From an uncultured beta proteobacterium (GTDB taxonomy: Bacteria > Pseudomonadota > Gammaproteobacteria > Burkholderiales > Burkholderiaceae_C), in the NCBI GenBank assembly GCA_903844215.1, contig CAIMSP010000111.1, forward strand, positions 27,597-91,596: a DNA stretch of 64,000 bases, read 5' to 3'. The position numbers and the translations under genes were made by a program. The notes below the pieces were generated by a model that was not told the DNA's origin, searched no databases, and saw only the letters and a program-made list of their open reading frames with translations. Below are positions 35,681 through 44,874 of this stretch, one piece after another. How positions within the stretch are numbered: position 1 is the first letter of the stretch; each line of letters opens with the position of its first letter.

Positions 35681-35717
35681 GGCGACCGCCCGGTCAAGTT
35701 TGTCCAAGCCTGCGGCA

Positions 35718-37001
35718 TCAGTGCATCAGGCGGTATTGCACGACGTAGCACGCCGCACCGGCCAGATAACCGACCAGGGCCAGACCGCTGATCTTCTTCA
35801 CGTACCAGAAGAAATGGATCTTCTCCAGCCCCATCGCGGCCACCCCCGCCGCCGAGCCGATGATCAGGATGGAGCCGCCCGTGCCAGCGCAGTAGGCCAG
35901 GAACTCCCACAGAAAGTGGTCCGCCGGATACTGCGCCAGGTTGTACATGCCCATGGAGGCCGCCAGCAGCGGCACATTGTCCACCACGGCACTGACCAGG
36001 CCGATGAGGATCACGATGATGTCCTGGCGACCCACGGCGCGATCCAGCCATTGCGCCAGCGACGACAGGATGTGCGTGTGCTCCAGCGCCGCGACCGAGA
36101 GCAGGATGCCGATGAAGAACACCACCGAGCTCATGTCGATGCGCTTGAGCGCCTGGGCCAAGGTCAGGTGCTGCTTGGCCTCGTCTTCCTTGTGGCGGTG
36201 CACCAGGTCACCCACCAGCCACAGCAAGCCCAGACCGAACAGGATGCCCATGAAGGGCGGCAGCTGGGTCACGGTCTTGAACGCCGGCACGGCCACCAAG
36301 GTGCCCAGGCCAAGGAAGAACATCAGATTGCGCTCGAACGGCGTCGTCGGCGCATGCGCTTCGACATCGGTGCGCGCCGGGGCCAGCACCGCACGTCCGC
36401 GCAGCACATAGGCCGTCATCGCCAGGGGCACCAGCAGATTCACCATGGAGGGTAGAAACAGACTGGTCATGATGGACACGGTGGTGATCTGGCCACCAAT
36501 CCACAGCATGGTGGTGGTGACGTCGCCAATCGGCGTCCAGGCGCCACCGGCGTTGGCGGCGATGACGATGATGCCGGCAAAGAACAATCGGTCCTCGTGC
36601 TGGTCCAACAACTTCTTCATCAGCGACACCATGACGATGGTCGTGGTCAGATTGTCAAGGATAGAGCTCAGGAAGAAGGCGACAAATCCGACCAGCCACA
36701 TCAGCGAGGACAGGCGCGTGGTCTTGATGCGCGAGGTGATGACTTCGAAGCCGTTGTGCGCATCCACCACCTCCACGATCGCCATCGCGCCCATCAGGAA
36801 GAAGACAATCTGCGCCGTGCTCATCAGCGAGTCGTTGAGCTCGGCCCCGACGCTGCTGCGCAGCTCGCTGGCCAGCGCATACACGGTCCAGAGCAAGCCG
36901 GCTCCGACCAGCGCCGAAGCCGACTTATTCACCTTGAGCGGGTGCTCCAGCGCGATCGCCGCGTACGTCAAAACAAAAATCACAACCATGGCAGTCAACA
37001 T
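35718..37001 (-). CDS. nhaD: NhaD-type sodium:proton antiporter
   Basis: Integral inner-membrane Na+(Li+)/H+ exchanger, 427 residues with about 11-12 hydrophobic segments. Seen: IALEHPLKVNKSASALVGAGLLW at the N-terminus, FLSSILDNLTTTIVMVSL, VIAANAGGAWTPIGDVTTTMLW and GLVSAVVDNVPLLAASMGMY, the NhaD/ion-transporter superfamily landmarks. Contributes to sodium and pH homeostasis. Situated between the hydroxyacid dehydrogenase and pncB, all minus strand. Confidence 0.94.
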   Translation of the reverse strand: MLTAMVVIFVLTYAAIALEHPLKVNKSASALVGAGLLWTVYALASELRSSVGAELNDSLMSTAQIVFFLMGAMAIVEVVDAHNGFEVITSRIKTTRLSSLMWLVGFVAFFLSSILDNLTTTIVMVSLMKKLLDQHEDRLFFAGIIVIAANAGGAWTPIGDVTTTMLWIGGQITTVSIMTSLFLPSMVNLLVPLAMTAYVLRGRAVLAPARTDVEAHAPTTPFERNLMFFLGLGTLVAVPAFKTVTQLPPFMGILFGLGLLWLVGDLVHRHKEDEAKQHLTLAQALKRIDMSSVVFFIGILLSVAALEHTHILSSLAQWLDRAVGRQDIIVILIGLVSAVVDNVPLLAASMGMYNLAQYPADHFLWEFLAYCAGTGGSILIIGSAAGVAAMGLEKIHFFWYVKKISGLALVGYLAGAACYVVQYRLMH

Positions 37002-37063
37002 GTCGAATCGTCCTGGTAGAGGGTGAAAGGAAAAAAGAGGAAGGGAAGAAAGCCAGGGCGCGG

Positions 37064-38284
37064 CTAAGCGCTGGTCTCGATTTCAAAGACCTGGCGCAAG
37101 TAGGCCAGGTACTTTTCGTCCTGGCACATGTTCTTGGACGGCGTGTCGGACAGTTTGGCCACCGGCTGGCCGTTGCAGCGCGTCATCTTGATAACGATCT
37201 GCAGCGGCACGTGGGCCGGCGGGTCGCCCAGGTCGTTGGTGAGATTGGTGCCGATACCGAAAGCCAGTTGGCAACGGCCGCGAAACTGCTGATACAGCTC
37301 GATGGTGCGCGGCACGGTCAGGCTGTCGCTGAAGATCAGCGTCTTGGTTCTCGGGTCCACGCGATTGTGCTTGTAATGCTCGATCAGCCGTTCACCCCAG
37401 GCAAAGGGGTCGCCGCTGTCGTGGCGCGCGCCATCAAACAGCTTGCAAAAATACATGTCGAAGTCGCGCAGAAAAGCGCTCATGCCATAGACATCGGACA
37501 GCGCGATGCCCAGGTCACCACGGTATTCCTTGGCCCAGGATTCAAAGGCAAACACCTGGCTGTCGCGCAGCCTGGGCCCCAGCGCCTGACAGGCCTGCAA
37601 GTATTCGTGCGCCATCGTTCCCAAAGGCGTCAAACCCAGCTCCCAGGCAAACCAGACGTTGCTGGTGCCGGCAAACTGGCCCGCCGTTCCCGGCGCCGTA
37701 CCCGGGCTTTGCGCCGTGCCCAGGCGCGTCGCCAGCACGCGCAGCACTTCTTCGTGCCAGGCGCGGGAAAAGCGCCGGCGCGTGCCGTAGTCGGCAATCT
37801 TGAGTTCCGCCAGTCCGGGCTCGCGTAGCAGCGCCATCTTGGTGTCCAGTCGAGCACGACCCAGGGTGAAATCGGGCAGGCGCTGGACGTTGCGAAAGTA
37901 AACCTCGTTCACGATTGCCAGCACCGGCACTTCAAACAGGATGATGTGCAGCCAGGGGCCCTGGATCGTGATGTCGATTTCGCCGTTCTCCAGCGCCGTG
38001 ACGGTGATGTATTTTTCGTTCAGCCGGAACAGTCCCAGAAAGTCCACGAAGTCGCTCTTGATGAAGCGCATGGAACGCAGGTAGTCCAACTCCGATTCCT
38101 GAAAGTGCAGGCTGCACAGGGCGCGGATCTCCTCGCGAATCTCGGCCACGCAGGGCGCCAGTTGCACGCCGGGATTGCGGCATTTGAAGCGGTATTCCAC
38201 TTGCGCGCCGGGAAACTGATGCAGCACCACCTGCATCATGGTGAACTTGTACAGGTCGGTGTCGAGAAGACTGGTGATGATCAT
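37064..38284 (-). CDS. pncB: nicotinate phosphoribosyltransferase
   Basis: Makes nicotinate mononucleotide from nicotinate and PRPP in NAD salvage. 406 residues, usual length. Seen: [18 protein letters not shown] at the N-terminus, [20 protein letters not shown] with the conserved His in [30 protein letters not shown], and [17 protein letters not shown] plus [11 protein letters not shown] near the phosphate-binding region. ATG at 38284 is the family-conserved start; the frame open to 38362 is an unlikely extension. Confidence 0.96.
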   Translation of the reverse strand: MIITSLLDTDLYKFTMMQVVLHQFPGAQVEYRFKCRNPGVQLAPCVAEIREEIRALCSLHFQESELDYLRSMRFIKSDFVDFLGLFRLNEKYITVTALENGEIDITIQGPWLHIILFEVPVLAIVNEVYFRNVQRLPDFTLGRARLDTKMALLREPGLAELKIADYGTRRRFSRAWHEEVLRVLATRLGTAQSPGTAPGTAGQFAGTSNVWFAWELGLTPLGTMAHEYLQACQALGPRLRDSQVFAFESWAKEYRGDLGIALSDVYGMSAFLRDFDMYFCKLFDGARHDSGDPFAWGERLIEHYKHNRVDPRTKTLIFSDSLTVPRTIELYQQFRGRCQLAFGIGTNLTNDLGDPPAHVPLQIVIKMTRCNGQPVAKLSDTPSKNMCQDEKYLAYLRQVFEIETSA

Positions 38285-38410
38285 GCGCAGATTAGTTCGG
38301 TCAATCGATGCGGCCGCGCAAAGCGTCGGGCACAGCGGCGACTGTAGCGCGGCATGAGCCACATTTTTAGCGTGCTTACCCGGTCAGGCGAGAAAAACAA
38401 CGCCATCCAG

Positions 38411-39106
38411 CTATTCCAGCCAGTGCGTGAATTCATCCACCGGCGCCCGCGAGGTGGCAAAGCTGTTCACCTTGTCGGATGGATCGGCGTAGCCCAGCGC
38501 CATCGAACACACCATCATCTCAGCGTCGCCGGCACCGACATGCGGCTTGACGATGCTGGCAAAACCGTTCCAGGCCTCCTGGGCGCAGGTGTGCAGGCCG
38601 CGCGCCCTGGCGGCGAGCATGATGCTCTGCAGGAACATGCCGTAGTCCAACAGGCTGCCCCGGCCCATGACGCGGTCCACCGTGAAAACCAGCCCCACCG
38701 GCGCGTCGAAGTAGCGAAAGTTGCGCTGATGCTGCGCGTGCATCTTGTCCTTGTCGCCCTTGCCTATGCCCAGCAGTCCATACAGGCCAAAGCCGATCTC
38801 GCGTCGCCGGTCGATATACGGGCTGACCCATTGCTCCGGGTAGTAGTCGTACTCCCTTGGGTACTGGGCCGCCAATTCCGGATGCTCGCGAAGTTCGTCG
38901 TGCGCGGCGCAAACCTTGCTCACCAGGGCGTCGCGGCGCTCGCCTTGCAGCACGTACACCTTCCAGGGCTGGGTGTTGGTACCGGACGGTGCACGGGAAG
39001 CCACTTCAAGGATGTCGCGCAAGGTCTGCCGCTCCACCGCTTGGGCGGTAAAGGCGCGGGTTGACATGCGGCTGCGGATGGCGGCATCGACTTCGGACAG
39101 TTTCAT
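38411..39106 (-). CDS. nitroreductase-family flavoprotein
   Basis: FMN-dependent NAD(P)H oxidoreductase, 231 residues. Seen: [35 protein letters not shown], the FMN-binding N-terminal motif, NTQPWKVYV, and a C-terminal [29 protein letters not shown] with a phosphate-contacting region. May reduce nitro-compounds, quinones or enoates. Start overlaps the thioesterase stop (ATGA), so the two are translationally coupled. Not the longer frame from 39208, which would run through the thioesterase. Confidence 0.9.
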   Translation of the reverse strand: MKLSEVDAAIRSRMSTRAFTAQAVERQTLRDILEVASRAPSGTNTQPWKVYVLQGERRDALVSKVCAAHDELREHPELAAQYPREYDYYPEQWVSPYIDRRREIGFGLYGLLGIGKGDKDKMHAQHQRNFRYFDAPVGLVFTVDRVMGRGSLLDYGMFLQSIMLAARARGLHTCAQEAWNGFASIVKPHVGAGDAEMMVCSMALGYADPSDKVNSFATSRAPVDEFTHWLE

Positions 39107-39549
39107 AGCAAGTTCTCCAGTGCGGTTTTGAGTTTTTCCGGCAAGGCCACCGGTCGGCGGCTCAGTCGATCGACATAGACGTGAACAAAATGCCCACAGG
39201 CGGCGCAAAGCGGCTCGCCCTGGGCGAACAGCCCGACTTCATAGCGCACGCTGGAGTTCCCCAGGCGCGCCACGCGAATGCCGGCATCGACCGCTTGGGG
39301 AAACGCCAGCGGCGAAAAATAGTTGCACTGCGTTTCCACGACCAGTCCGATGACGGCGCCCTGTTGCACGTCCAGCGCGCCCTGCTCAATGAGAAAGGCG
39401 TTCACGGCCGTGTCGAACCAGCTGTAGTAAACGACATTGTTCACGTGGCCGTAGGCGTCGTTGTCCATCCAGCGTGTGCTCAGGCTGCGGAACAGCCGAT
39501 AGGCGCTGCGCGGAAGTGCCTGCGGTTTGGCGTTGTCTTGTGCTGTCAT
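39103..39549 (-). CDS. acyl-CoA thioesterase, hotdog fold (4HBT type)
   Basis: Hydrolyses an acyl-CoA, 148 residues. Seen: [28 protein letters not shown], with the catalytic Asp and the HVNN helix start of 4-hydroxybenzoyl-CoA-thioesterase-like proteins, followed by [24 protein letters not shown] and [13 protein letters not shown]. Substrate unknown; YbgC/FadM-like enzymes are alternatives. First gene of a two-gene coupled unit with the nitroreductase. Start at 39549 gives a family-typical N-terminus. Confidence 0.9.
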   Translation of the reverse strand: MTAQDNAKPQALPRSAYRLFRSLSTRWMDNDAYGHVNNVVYYSWFDTAVNAFLIEQGALDVQQGAVIGLVVETQCNYFSPLAFPQAVDAGIRVARLGNSSVRYEVGLFAQGEPLCAACGHFVHVYVDRLSRRPVALPEKLKTALENLL

Positions 39550-39636
39550 GCGGGCATTCTGCCAGTTGGCTGATCCATCGATGACGCCGACATGACGAAA
39601 CGCAAAATTCCAATTTTCTAGAATCACCGGTCTAAA

Positions 39637-39653
39637 TTGCTGCATCGCAACAA
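39637..39653. promoter_or_regulatory. PhaR-like operator 1 upstream of phasin
   Basis: TTGCTGCATCGCAACAA contains TGC-ATC-GCA and lies just 5' of the -35 element of the phasin promoter. PhaR of PHB producers binds TGC/GCA dyads at phasin promoters. A related site overlaps the start region downstream of the -10, and another precedes the PHB depolymerase. Confidence 0.55.
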
Positions 39654-39660
39654 ATAGTGC

Positions 39661-39688
39661 TTGCCGGCCCCGGTATTTACCCTATACT
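39661..39688 (+). promoter_or_regulatory. sigma-70-like promoter of the phasin gene
   Basis: TTGCCG (39661-39666), 16-bp spacer, TATACT (39683-39688). A good -10 box; -35 matches 4 of 6 of TTGACA. It is flanked by the two PhaR-like dyads, about 90 bp before the phasin ATG. Confidence 0.6.
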
Positions 39689-39696
39689 TCGCCACA

Positions 39697-39711
39697 TGCT
39701 GCACTGCAACA
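39697..39711. promoter_or_regulatory. PhaR-like operator 2 upstream of phasin
   Basis: TGCTGCACTGCAACA with TGC-ACT-GCA core (39700-39708), immediately after the -10 box, an ideal roadblock or repression position. The 10-mer core GCACTGCAAC recurs upstream of the PHB depolymerase at 51094-51103. Confidence 0.6.
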
Positions 39712-39777
39712 TGAACCAGGTACCCACCGAGTTCCAGGGCAGATATTTTGTAAACCCCTACTTTTGGAGAATTGAAT

Positions 39778-40323
39778 ATGTTGACCGCTGAACAAGTCCT
39801 GGCATCGCACAAAGCCAACGTTGAAACCCTGTTTGGTCTGACCACCAAGGCCTTTGAAGGCGTTGAGAAACTGGTCGAACTGAACGTGACCGCATCGCGC
39901 GCCGCTCTGGAAGAAGTCGCCAACCACGCCAAGACGGTTCTGAGCGTGAAGGACGCACAAGAACTGTTGGCCCTGCAGGCCGGCCTGCTCCAGCCCCTGG
40001 CTGAAAAGACCGCCGCTTACAGCCGCCACCTGTACGACATCGCCACCGGCACCGGCAGCGAGTTCACCAAAGCCTTTGAAGGCCAGGCTTCTGAAGCCCA
40101 GTCCAAGTTCATGGGCGCAGTCGATACGGCCGCCAAGAACGCACCCGCCGGCTCCGAAGCCGCGGTGGCTGTGATGAAGGGCGCCGTGGCTGCTGCCAAC
40201 AACGCTTTCGAATCCGTGCAAAAGGCAGTCAAGCAAGCGTCTGACGTGGCCGAAGCCAACTTCAACGCGGTCGCAGCGACCGCAGTGAACACCGCCAAGA
40301 CCACGACCGCCAAGAAGCGTTAA
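39778..40323 (+). CDS. phaP: phasin (PHB granule-associated protein)
   Basis: Coats polyhydroxybutyrate granules and limits their coalescence. 181 residues, Ala-rich, no signal peptide, predicted largely helical: [35 protein letters not shown] at the N-terminus is typical of PhaP proteins, and the C-terminus ends [12 protein letters not shown] at 39778 with GGAGA 7 nt upstream is chosen; an in-frame TTG at 39772 is too close to the ribosome-binding site. Monocistronic, with its own promoter, two PhaR-like operators and a strong terminator. Confidence 0.94.
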   Translation: MLTAEQVLASHKANVETLFGLTTKAFEGVEKLVELNVTASRAALEEVANHAKTVLSVKDAQELLALQAGLLQPLAEKTAAYSRHLYDIATGTGSEFTKAFEGQASEAQSKFMGAVDTAAKNAPAGSEAAVAVMKGAVAAANNAFESVQKAVKQASDVAEANFNAVAATAVNTAKTTTAKKR

Positions 40324-40425
40324 TTTCCAGTCAGTCGAGGGCAGAGCACGCTGCGTGCCTGCCCCCCAAAGACTCAAAATTGTCTCCTCGGATCCTTTCG
40401 TAACCTCCGGGTTCAGGGATCCCTT

Positions 40426-40457
40426 AAGGCCTCATCGCAAGATGGGGCCTTTTTTTT
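40426..40457 (+). terminator. Rho-independent terminator of phasin gene
   Basis: Stem AAGGCCTCATC (40426-40436) with GATGGGGCCTT (40441-40451), one mismatch, GCAA tetraloop, followed by a run of eight T (40450-40457). The GNRA loop and U-tract make this a textbook intrinsic terminator. Confidence 0.93.
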
Positions 40458-40504
40458 GTCCGCCTCCAAGAGCGACACGCTGGTGCCGGACGGGTCGGCT
40501 CAAT

Positions 40505-41194
40505 TCAGGCGGACTTGCCCTTGGCGGGCTTGGTGATTTGCTGCATCAATGCGGCGTGCGCCGCGAGCTCCTGTTCGTCCGCCAGGATGACGGGCAGCTC
40601 GAAGGCACTTAAATCCAGCGCCGCAGCGCCCGTGACCTGGGTTCCTTGGGTTTCACCGGAGTCGATCAGCAAGGCATCCTGGCCGCGCGTCAGGTTGATG
40701 TACACGTCGGCCAGCAACTCCGCGTCGAGCAGCGCGCCGTGCAGGGTGCGACCCGAATTGTCCACGCCCAGGCGCGAGCACAGGGCGTCGAGCGAATTGC
40801 GCTTGCCCGGAAACAGCTCCTTGGCCATCGCCAGGGTATCGGTGACGCTGCCCACATGGCGCGCCAAGGCCTGTCGCCCCAGCAGTTCCAGTTCCCGGTT
40901 CAGGAATCCCACGTCGAACTGCGCGTTGTGGATGATCAACTCGGCCCCCGAGAGGTACTCCAGCAGCTCGTCCACGACCGCCGAGAACTTGGGCTTGTCG
41001 CGCAGGAATTCGTTGCTGATGCCGTGCACCTTGAGCGCGTCTTCGTGACTGTCGCGCTCCGGGTTCAGGTAGAAATGCTTGTTGTTGCCGGTGAGTTTGC
41101 GGTGCAGCAGTTCCACGCAGCCGATTTCAATGATGCGGTCGCCACCGGCGGCCGACAGGCCCGTGGTCTCGGTGTCGAGGACGATCTGGCGCAT
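40505..41194 (-). CDS. dnaQ: DNA polymerase III epsilon subunit (proofreading 3'-5' exonuclease)
   Basis: Proofreading subunit of the replicative polymerase, 229 residues. DEDDh motifs: QIVLDTETTG (Exo I), LIIHNAQFDVGFLN (Exo II), and LHGALLDAELLADVY (Exo III). C-terminal linker AFELPVILADEQELAAHAAL resembles the clamp/alpha-subunit-binding tail. Typical epsilon is about 230-245. Its ATG overlaps the stop of the ferredoxin gene by one base (TGATG), placing it at the end of the isc operon, an unusual but compact arrangement. Starts upstream at 41275 would overlap the ferredoxin gene. Confidence 0.94.
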   Translation of the reverse strand: MRQIVLDTETTGLSAAGGDRIIEIGCVELLHRKLTGNNKHFYLNPERDSHEDALKVHGISNEFLRDKPKFSAVVDELLEYLSGAELIIHNAQFDVGFLNRELELLGRQALARHVGSVTDTLAMAKELFPGKRNSLDALCSRLGVDNSGRTLHGALLDAELLADVYINLTRGQDALLIDSGETQGTQVTGAAALDLSAFELPVILADEQELAAHAALMQQITKPAKGKSA

Positions 41195-41532
41195 CAGTGG
41201 TTCTCTTTGGCGTGGTTGATCGAGTAGCGGGGGATCTCCACCGTGATGTCCTGCTGCGCCAGGATCGCCTGACATCCCAGGCGCGAGTTCGGCTCCAGGC
41301 CCCAGGCGCGGTCCAGCAGGTCTTCTTCGCTTTCATCGAGTTCGTTCAGCGTATTGAAGCCTTCGCGCACGATCACATGGCAGGTGGTGCAGGCGCAACT
41401 CATGTCGCAGGCGTGCTCGATGTTGATCTTGTGGTCCAGCAGTGCCTCGCAGATGCTGGTGCCTGTGGGCGCGGTAATTTGTGCCCCAGCGGGGCAGTAT
41501 TCTGGATGCGGCAGGATTTTGATGATGGGCAT
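41194..41532 (-). CDS. fdx: ISC-type 2Fe-2S ferredoxin
   Basis: Electron donor and partner in Fe-S cluster assembly, 112 residues. The cluster-binding cysteines are in ACDMSCACTTCHVIV and later LGCQAIL (C-x5-C-x2-C-x34-39-C pattern). Acidic patch LDESEEDLLDRAWGLEPNSR is characteristic of Fdx/adrenodoxin-like proteins. Last member of the isc genes proper; overlaps dnaQ by one base and follows hscA by 8 bp. Confidence 0.95.
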   Translation of the reverse strand: MPIIKILPHPEYCPAGAQITAPTGTSICEALLDHKINIEHACDMSCACTTCHVIVREGFNTLNELDESEEDLLDRAWGLEPNSRLGCQAILAQQDITVEIPRYSINHAKENH

Positions 41533-41540
41533 GGGAATTC

Positions 41541-43397
41541 TTAGACGGTTTCAATGTTGCGGCCGGCCAGCGCCTGGCGGATGCCGCGATTCATGCGCTG
41601 CGCGGCGAAGGCCTCGGTGCCCTGCGCCAGGGCCTGGGTTGCGGCTTCGATCGGCGCGGCGTGAAGCAGGGCTTTGGCCTGCTCAGTGGCCAGGATCAGT
41701 GCGTCAATCAGCGCCCGCTCACTCGCGGCCAGCAAATCGCCATCGGCCGCGAGTGCGCTGTGCGTGGCCAGCACCATGCGATCGGCCTCCAGGCGCGCTT
41801 CGGCCAGCGCCCTGGCCTGCATGTCCTGCTGTGCCGTGGCAAAACTGTCCCGCAGCATCTGGGCGATCTGCTCGTCGCTCAGCCCGTAGGACGGCTTCAC
41901 ATCGATCTTGGCGTGCACGCCTGAGAGCTGCTCTGTGGCCTCGACGCTGAGCAGGCCATCGGCGTCAACGGTGAAGGTCACGCGAATGCGCGCAGCCCCC
42001 GCCACCATCGGCGGAATGCCGCGCAGTTCGAAGCGCGCCAGGCTGCGGCAGTCGGCCACCAGATCACGTTCGCCCTGCAGCACGTGCAGCGCCAGCGCGG
42101 TCTGACCGTCCTTGTAGGTGGTGAAGTCCTGCGCCATCGCCGTGGGTATGGTCTGGTTGCGCGGCACGATGCGCTCCACCAAGCCGCCCATGGTCTCGAT
42201 GCCCAGCGACAAGGGAATCACGTCGAGCAGCAGCAACTCGCCCGCCGTGTTGTTGCCAGCCAGCTGATTCGCCTGGATCGCCGCGCCAATCGCGACGACT
42301 TCGTCCGGGTTCAGATTGGTCAGCGGTTCACGGCCGAAGAATTCGGCCACGGCGCGCTGAATCTGCGGCATGCGGGTGGAGCCACCCACCATGACCACGC
42401 CCTTGATCTCGTCCTTGCTCAATCGGGCGTCGCGCAGCGCCTTGCGCACGGCGCTGATGGTGCGTGCCGTGAGTTCAGCGGTGAGTTTTTCGAACTGCTC
42501 CTTCACCACATCGAAGCGCACGTTTTCTCCGCCGATACAGGCATGACAGGCGGCGCAGTGCGTGGCCGACAGCTCCTCCTTGCAGGCGCGCGCGGCGATG
42601 ATGGCGATGGCCTTGTCCTGCGGCGTCTTGGCCTGCACGCCGGCCTGCGCCATGACCCAGTCGGCCAGCGCCCGGTCGTAGTCGTCGCCGCCCAAGGCCG
42701 AGTCGCCGCCCGTGGCCAGAACCTCAAACACGCCTTGGGACAGGCGCAGGATGGAGATGTCGAAGGTGCCACCACCCAAGTCGTAGATGGCGTAGATCCC
42801 TTCGCTGGCGTTGTCCAGTCCGTAAGCGATGGCCGCCGCCGTGGGCTCGTTGATGAGCCGCAAGACGTTGATGCCGGCGAGTTGCGCCGCGTCCTTGGTG
42901 GCCTGGCGCTGGGCATCGTCAAAGTAGGCCGGCACCGTGATCACGGCACCGTACAGGTCGGCGTTGAAGCTGTCTTCGGCGCGGTAGCGCAGCGTCGCCA
43001 GAATCTCCGCGCTCACTTCCACCGGCGACTTGGCCCCGGCCACGGTCTGCAGGCTGATCATCCCTTGCTGCTCGACGAAGCTGTAGGGCAACTTGTCGTG
43101 GCGCACGATGTCGCTCAGTCCACGCCCCATGAAACGCTTCACCGACGAAATTGTATTCAGCGGATCCTGTGCCGAGGCGGCGAGCGCCTCGTAGCCGATC
43201 TTGCGACCGTTGTCCGCCAGATAGCGCACCACCGAGGGCAGGATGACGCGCCCTTTTTCATCCGGCAAGCACTCGGCCACCCCGCTGCGCACGGCCGCCA
43301 CCAGCGAATGCGTGGTCCCCAGGTCGATGCCCACGGCGACGCGGCGCTGATGCGGATCGGGCGTCTGGCCGGGTTCGGAAATTTGAAGTAATGCCAT
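41541..43397 (-). CDS. hscA: Fe-S cluster assembly chaperone HscA (Hsp70 family)
   Basis: Specialised DnaK homologue that releases clusters from IscU, 618 residues. ATPase domain: [44 protein letters not shown]; substrate-binding domain from about 390 with [24 protein letters not shown] and the C-terminal helical lid. Length matches HscA rather than DnaK (about 638). Shares a 4-bp gap with hscB upstream, consistent with the conserved hscB-hscA pairing. Confidence 0.96.
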   Translation of the reverse strand: MALLQISEPGQTPDPHQRRVAVGIDLGTTHSLVAAVRSGVAECLPDEKGRVILPSVVRYLADNGRKIGYEALAASAQDPLNTISSVKRFMGRGLSDIVRHDKLPYSFVEQQGMISLQTVAGAKSPVEVSAEILATLRYRAEDSFNADLYGAVITVPAYFDDAQRQATKDAAQLAGINVLRLINEPTAAAIAYGLDNASEGIYAIYDLGGGTFDISILRLSQGVFEVLATGGDSALGGDDYDRALADWVMAQAGVQAKTPQDKAIAIIAARACKEELSATHCAACHACIGGENVRFDVVKEQFEKLTAELTARTISAVRKALRDARLSKDEIKGVVMVGGSTRMPQIQRAVAEFFGREPLTNLNPDEVVAIGAAIQANQLAGNNTAGELLLLDVIPLSLGIETMGGLVERIVPRNQTIPTAMAQDFTTYKDGQTALALHVLQGERDLVADCRSLARFELRGIPPMVAGAARIRVTFTVDADGLLSVEATEQLSGVHAKIDVKPSYGLSDEQIAQMLRDSFATAQQDMQARALAEARLEADRMVLATHSALAADGDLLAASERALIDALILATEQAKALLHAAPIEAATQALAQGTEAFAAQRMNRGIRQALAGRNIETV

Positions 43398-43401
43398 CTC
43401 G

Positions 43402-43956
43402 CTATTGTCCCTTGCCCGCGCTCAAGGCCACGGTCTGACTCTCGGCTCGATCGATGCGGGAGTGCACCTCGGCCAGAAATTTCTCCACAAACATCAGCGA
43501 CCGGACTTCGGCTGCGGCCGACGCATGGTCGCGTTCGTCGTCGATGCGGGTCTGGATTCTTTGCAGCGCCTGGTCCTTATAGGCCTGGGCTTGGTCCCCA
43601 ATGGCCTCGAGCTCGGCCACCGAAGCGGCGTCCTCCAACGCTTCGCGCCAGCTCATCTGCAGCATCAAGAAGGCGGCCGGCATGGCGGTGTTGGTGTGCG
43701 CCGCGATCGGCGCGCCATGCAATTCGCACAGGTAGGCGGCGCGCTTTTGCGGATCTTTCAGCCTTTGATACGCCTCGTTGATGCGCACCGACCACTGCAT
43801 TGCCAGCCGCTGCGCTGCGGCCCCTTGCGCGCTGAACTTGTCGGGATGAGCCTCGCGCTGCAAGTCCTTCCAGCGTGCGTCGATGGCCGCGCGCTGCTGC
43901 GCGAATTGCGCCGGTAGATCAAACAGTTCGAAGTCGTTGGATTGGAGCGTAGCCAC
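43402..43956 (-). CDS. hscB: Fe-S co-chaperone HscB (J-domain)
   Basis: J-protein that delivers IscU to HscA, 184 residues. Starts at GTG (43956). J-domain about 9-80: [38 protein letters not shown], with the invariant HPD. C-terminal three-helix bundle contains [23 protein letters not shown], matching the IscU-binding part of HscB. Longer than usual (about 171) by a C-terminal SAGKGQ tail. Preceded by 177 bp of unusual repeat-like sequence separating it from iscA. Confidence 0.94.
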   Translation of the reverse strand: MATLQSNDFELFDLPAQFAQQRAAIDARWKDLQREAHPDKFSAQGAAAQRLAMQWSVRINEAYQRLKDPQKRAAYLCELHGAPIAAHTNTAMPAAFLMLQMSWREALEDAASVAELEAIGDQAQAYKDQALQRIQTRIDDERDHASAAAEVRSLMFVEKFLAEVHSRIDRAESQTVALSAGKGQ

Positions 43957-44133
43957 AGAATTAGCCCATCAGTAAAAGGGAAAACATCGACTCGATTAGC
44001 CACCATTTTCGTGATGGAAGGCGTAGCGAGCGAGTGTCAGGCTAGGCGCACGGAGCGCAGAAACCGGAACGTACTCCCTGTACGTGAGGATTTCGAGCAC
44101 CGCGCAACGACGCATGGCACCCGCGCAGTAGCC
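43957..44133. repeat. repeat-like intergenic segment splitting the isc operon (iscA-hscB)
   Basis: 177 bp between iscA and hscB, long for this compact operon. Contains CGTAC-TCCCT-GTACG (5-bp dyad, 44067-44081), a CCAT/ATGG dyad near 44002-44016, and GGCTA at 44039 complementary to TAGCC at 44129. The plus-strand reading of this element (ARRTERRNRNVLPVREDFEH) resembles translations of short intergenic repeats I have seen in other Burkholderiales genomes, but I cannot check copy number here. No promoter or gene is recognisable. Confidence 0.4.
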
Positions 44134-44457
44134 TTACACACGAAAAGACTCACCGCACCCGCACTTGTCGCGCTCATTGGGGTTGTTGAAACGGAAGCCC
44201 TCGTTCAGCCCCTCACGCACGAAATCCAGTTCGGTTCCGTCCAGATAAGCCAGGCTCTTGGGATCGACCGCCAGCTTGACGCCATGTCCTTCGAACACCT
44301 GGTCTTCGGGCGCGAATTCATCGACGTATTCGAGCTTGTAGGCCAGGCCAGAACAGCCCGTGGTCTTCACGCCCAGGCTCACGCCGACACCCTTGCCGCG
44401 TTTGGCCAGGTAGCGGGTCACGTGCCTTGCGGCGGCTTCAGTCAGGGTCACTGCCAT
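44134..44457 (-). CDS. iscA: iron-sulfur assembly protein IscA
   Basis: A-type Fe-S carrier, 107 residues. Conserved cysteines: one in [14 protein letters not shown] and two in the C-terminal CGCGESF motif; body [16 protein letters not shown] is diagnostic. ATG at 44457 is the family start, close after iscU (14 bp). Order iscR-S-U-A-(gap)-hscB-hscA-fdx is the canonical ISC operon. An erpA role is unlikely given the context. Confidence 0.95.
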   Translation of the reverse strand: MAVTLTEAAARHVTRYLAKRGKGVGVSLGVKTTGCSGLAYKLEYVDEFAPEDQVFEGHGVKLAVDPKSLAYLDGTELDFVREGLNEGFRFNNPNERDKCGCGESFRV

Positions 44458-44471
44458 GGTGCCGTCGCGTA

Positions 44472-44858
44472 TCAGGACGCGTGCTTGGTTCGATAGTCGG
44501 CGACTGCCGCCTTGATCGCGTCTTCCGCCAGGATCGAGCAGTGAATCTTCACCGGCGGCAAGGCCAGCTCTTCGGCGATCTCGCTGTTTTTCAGCGCGGC
44601 CGCCTGATCCAGGGTTTTGCCCTTGACCCATTCGGTCACCAGCGACGACGAGGCAATGGCCGAGCCGCAGCCATAGGTCTTGAAGCGCGCGTCTTCGATC
44701 ACCCCGGTCTGCGCATTGACCTTGATTTGCAGCTTCATCACGTCGCCACAGGCCGGCGCGCCGACCATGCCGGTGCCTACCGATTCATCACCCTTGTCGA
44801 AGGATCCCACGTTGCGCGGGTTCTCGTAATGCTCGACAACTTTTTCTGAGTAAGCCAT
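44472..44858 (-). CDS. iscU: Fe-S cluster scaffold protein IscU
   Basis: Scaffold on which IscS sulfur and iron are assembled into [2Fe-2S]. 128 residues. Seen: [31 protein letters not shown] (Cys 1), [14 protein letters not shown] (Cys 2), and the HscA-recognised [15 protein letters not shown] (LPPVK motif plus Cys 3). All functional residues are intact. 16 bp after iscS. Confidence 0.97.
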   Translation of the reverse strand: MAYSEKVVEHYENPRNVGSFDKGDESVGTGMVGAPACGDVMKLQIKVNAQTGVIEDARFKTYGCGSAIASSSLVTEWVKGKTLDQAAALKNSEIAEELALPPVKIHCSILAEDAIKAAVADYRTKHAS

Positions 44859-44874
44859 TTTGATACCTCTTAAA

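Noticed and set aside
42084..43391. 435-codon plus-strand ORF opposite hscA
   Set aside because: Antisense to a complete HscA; no homology evident.
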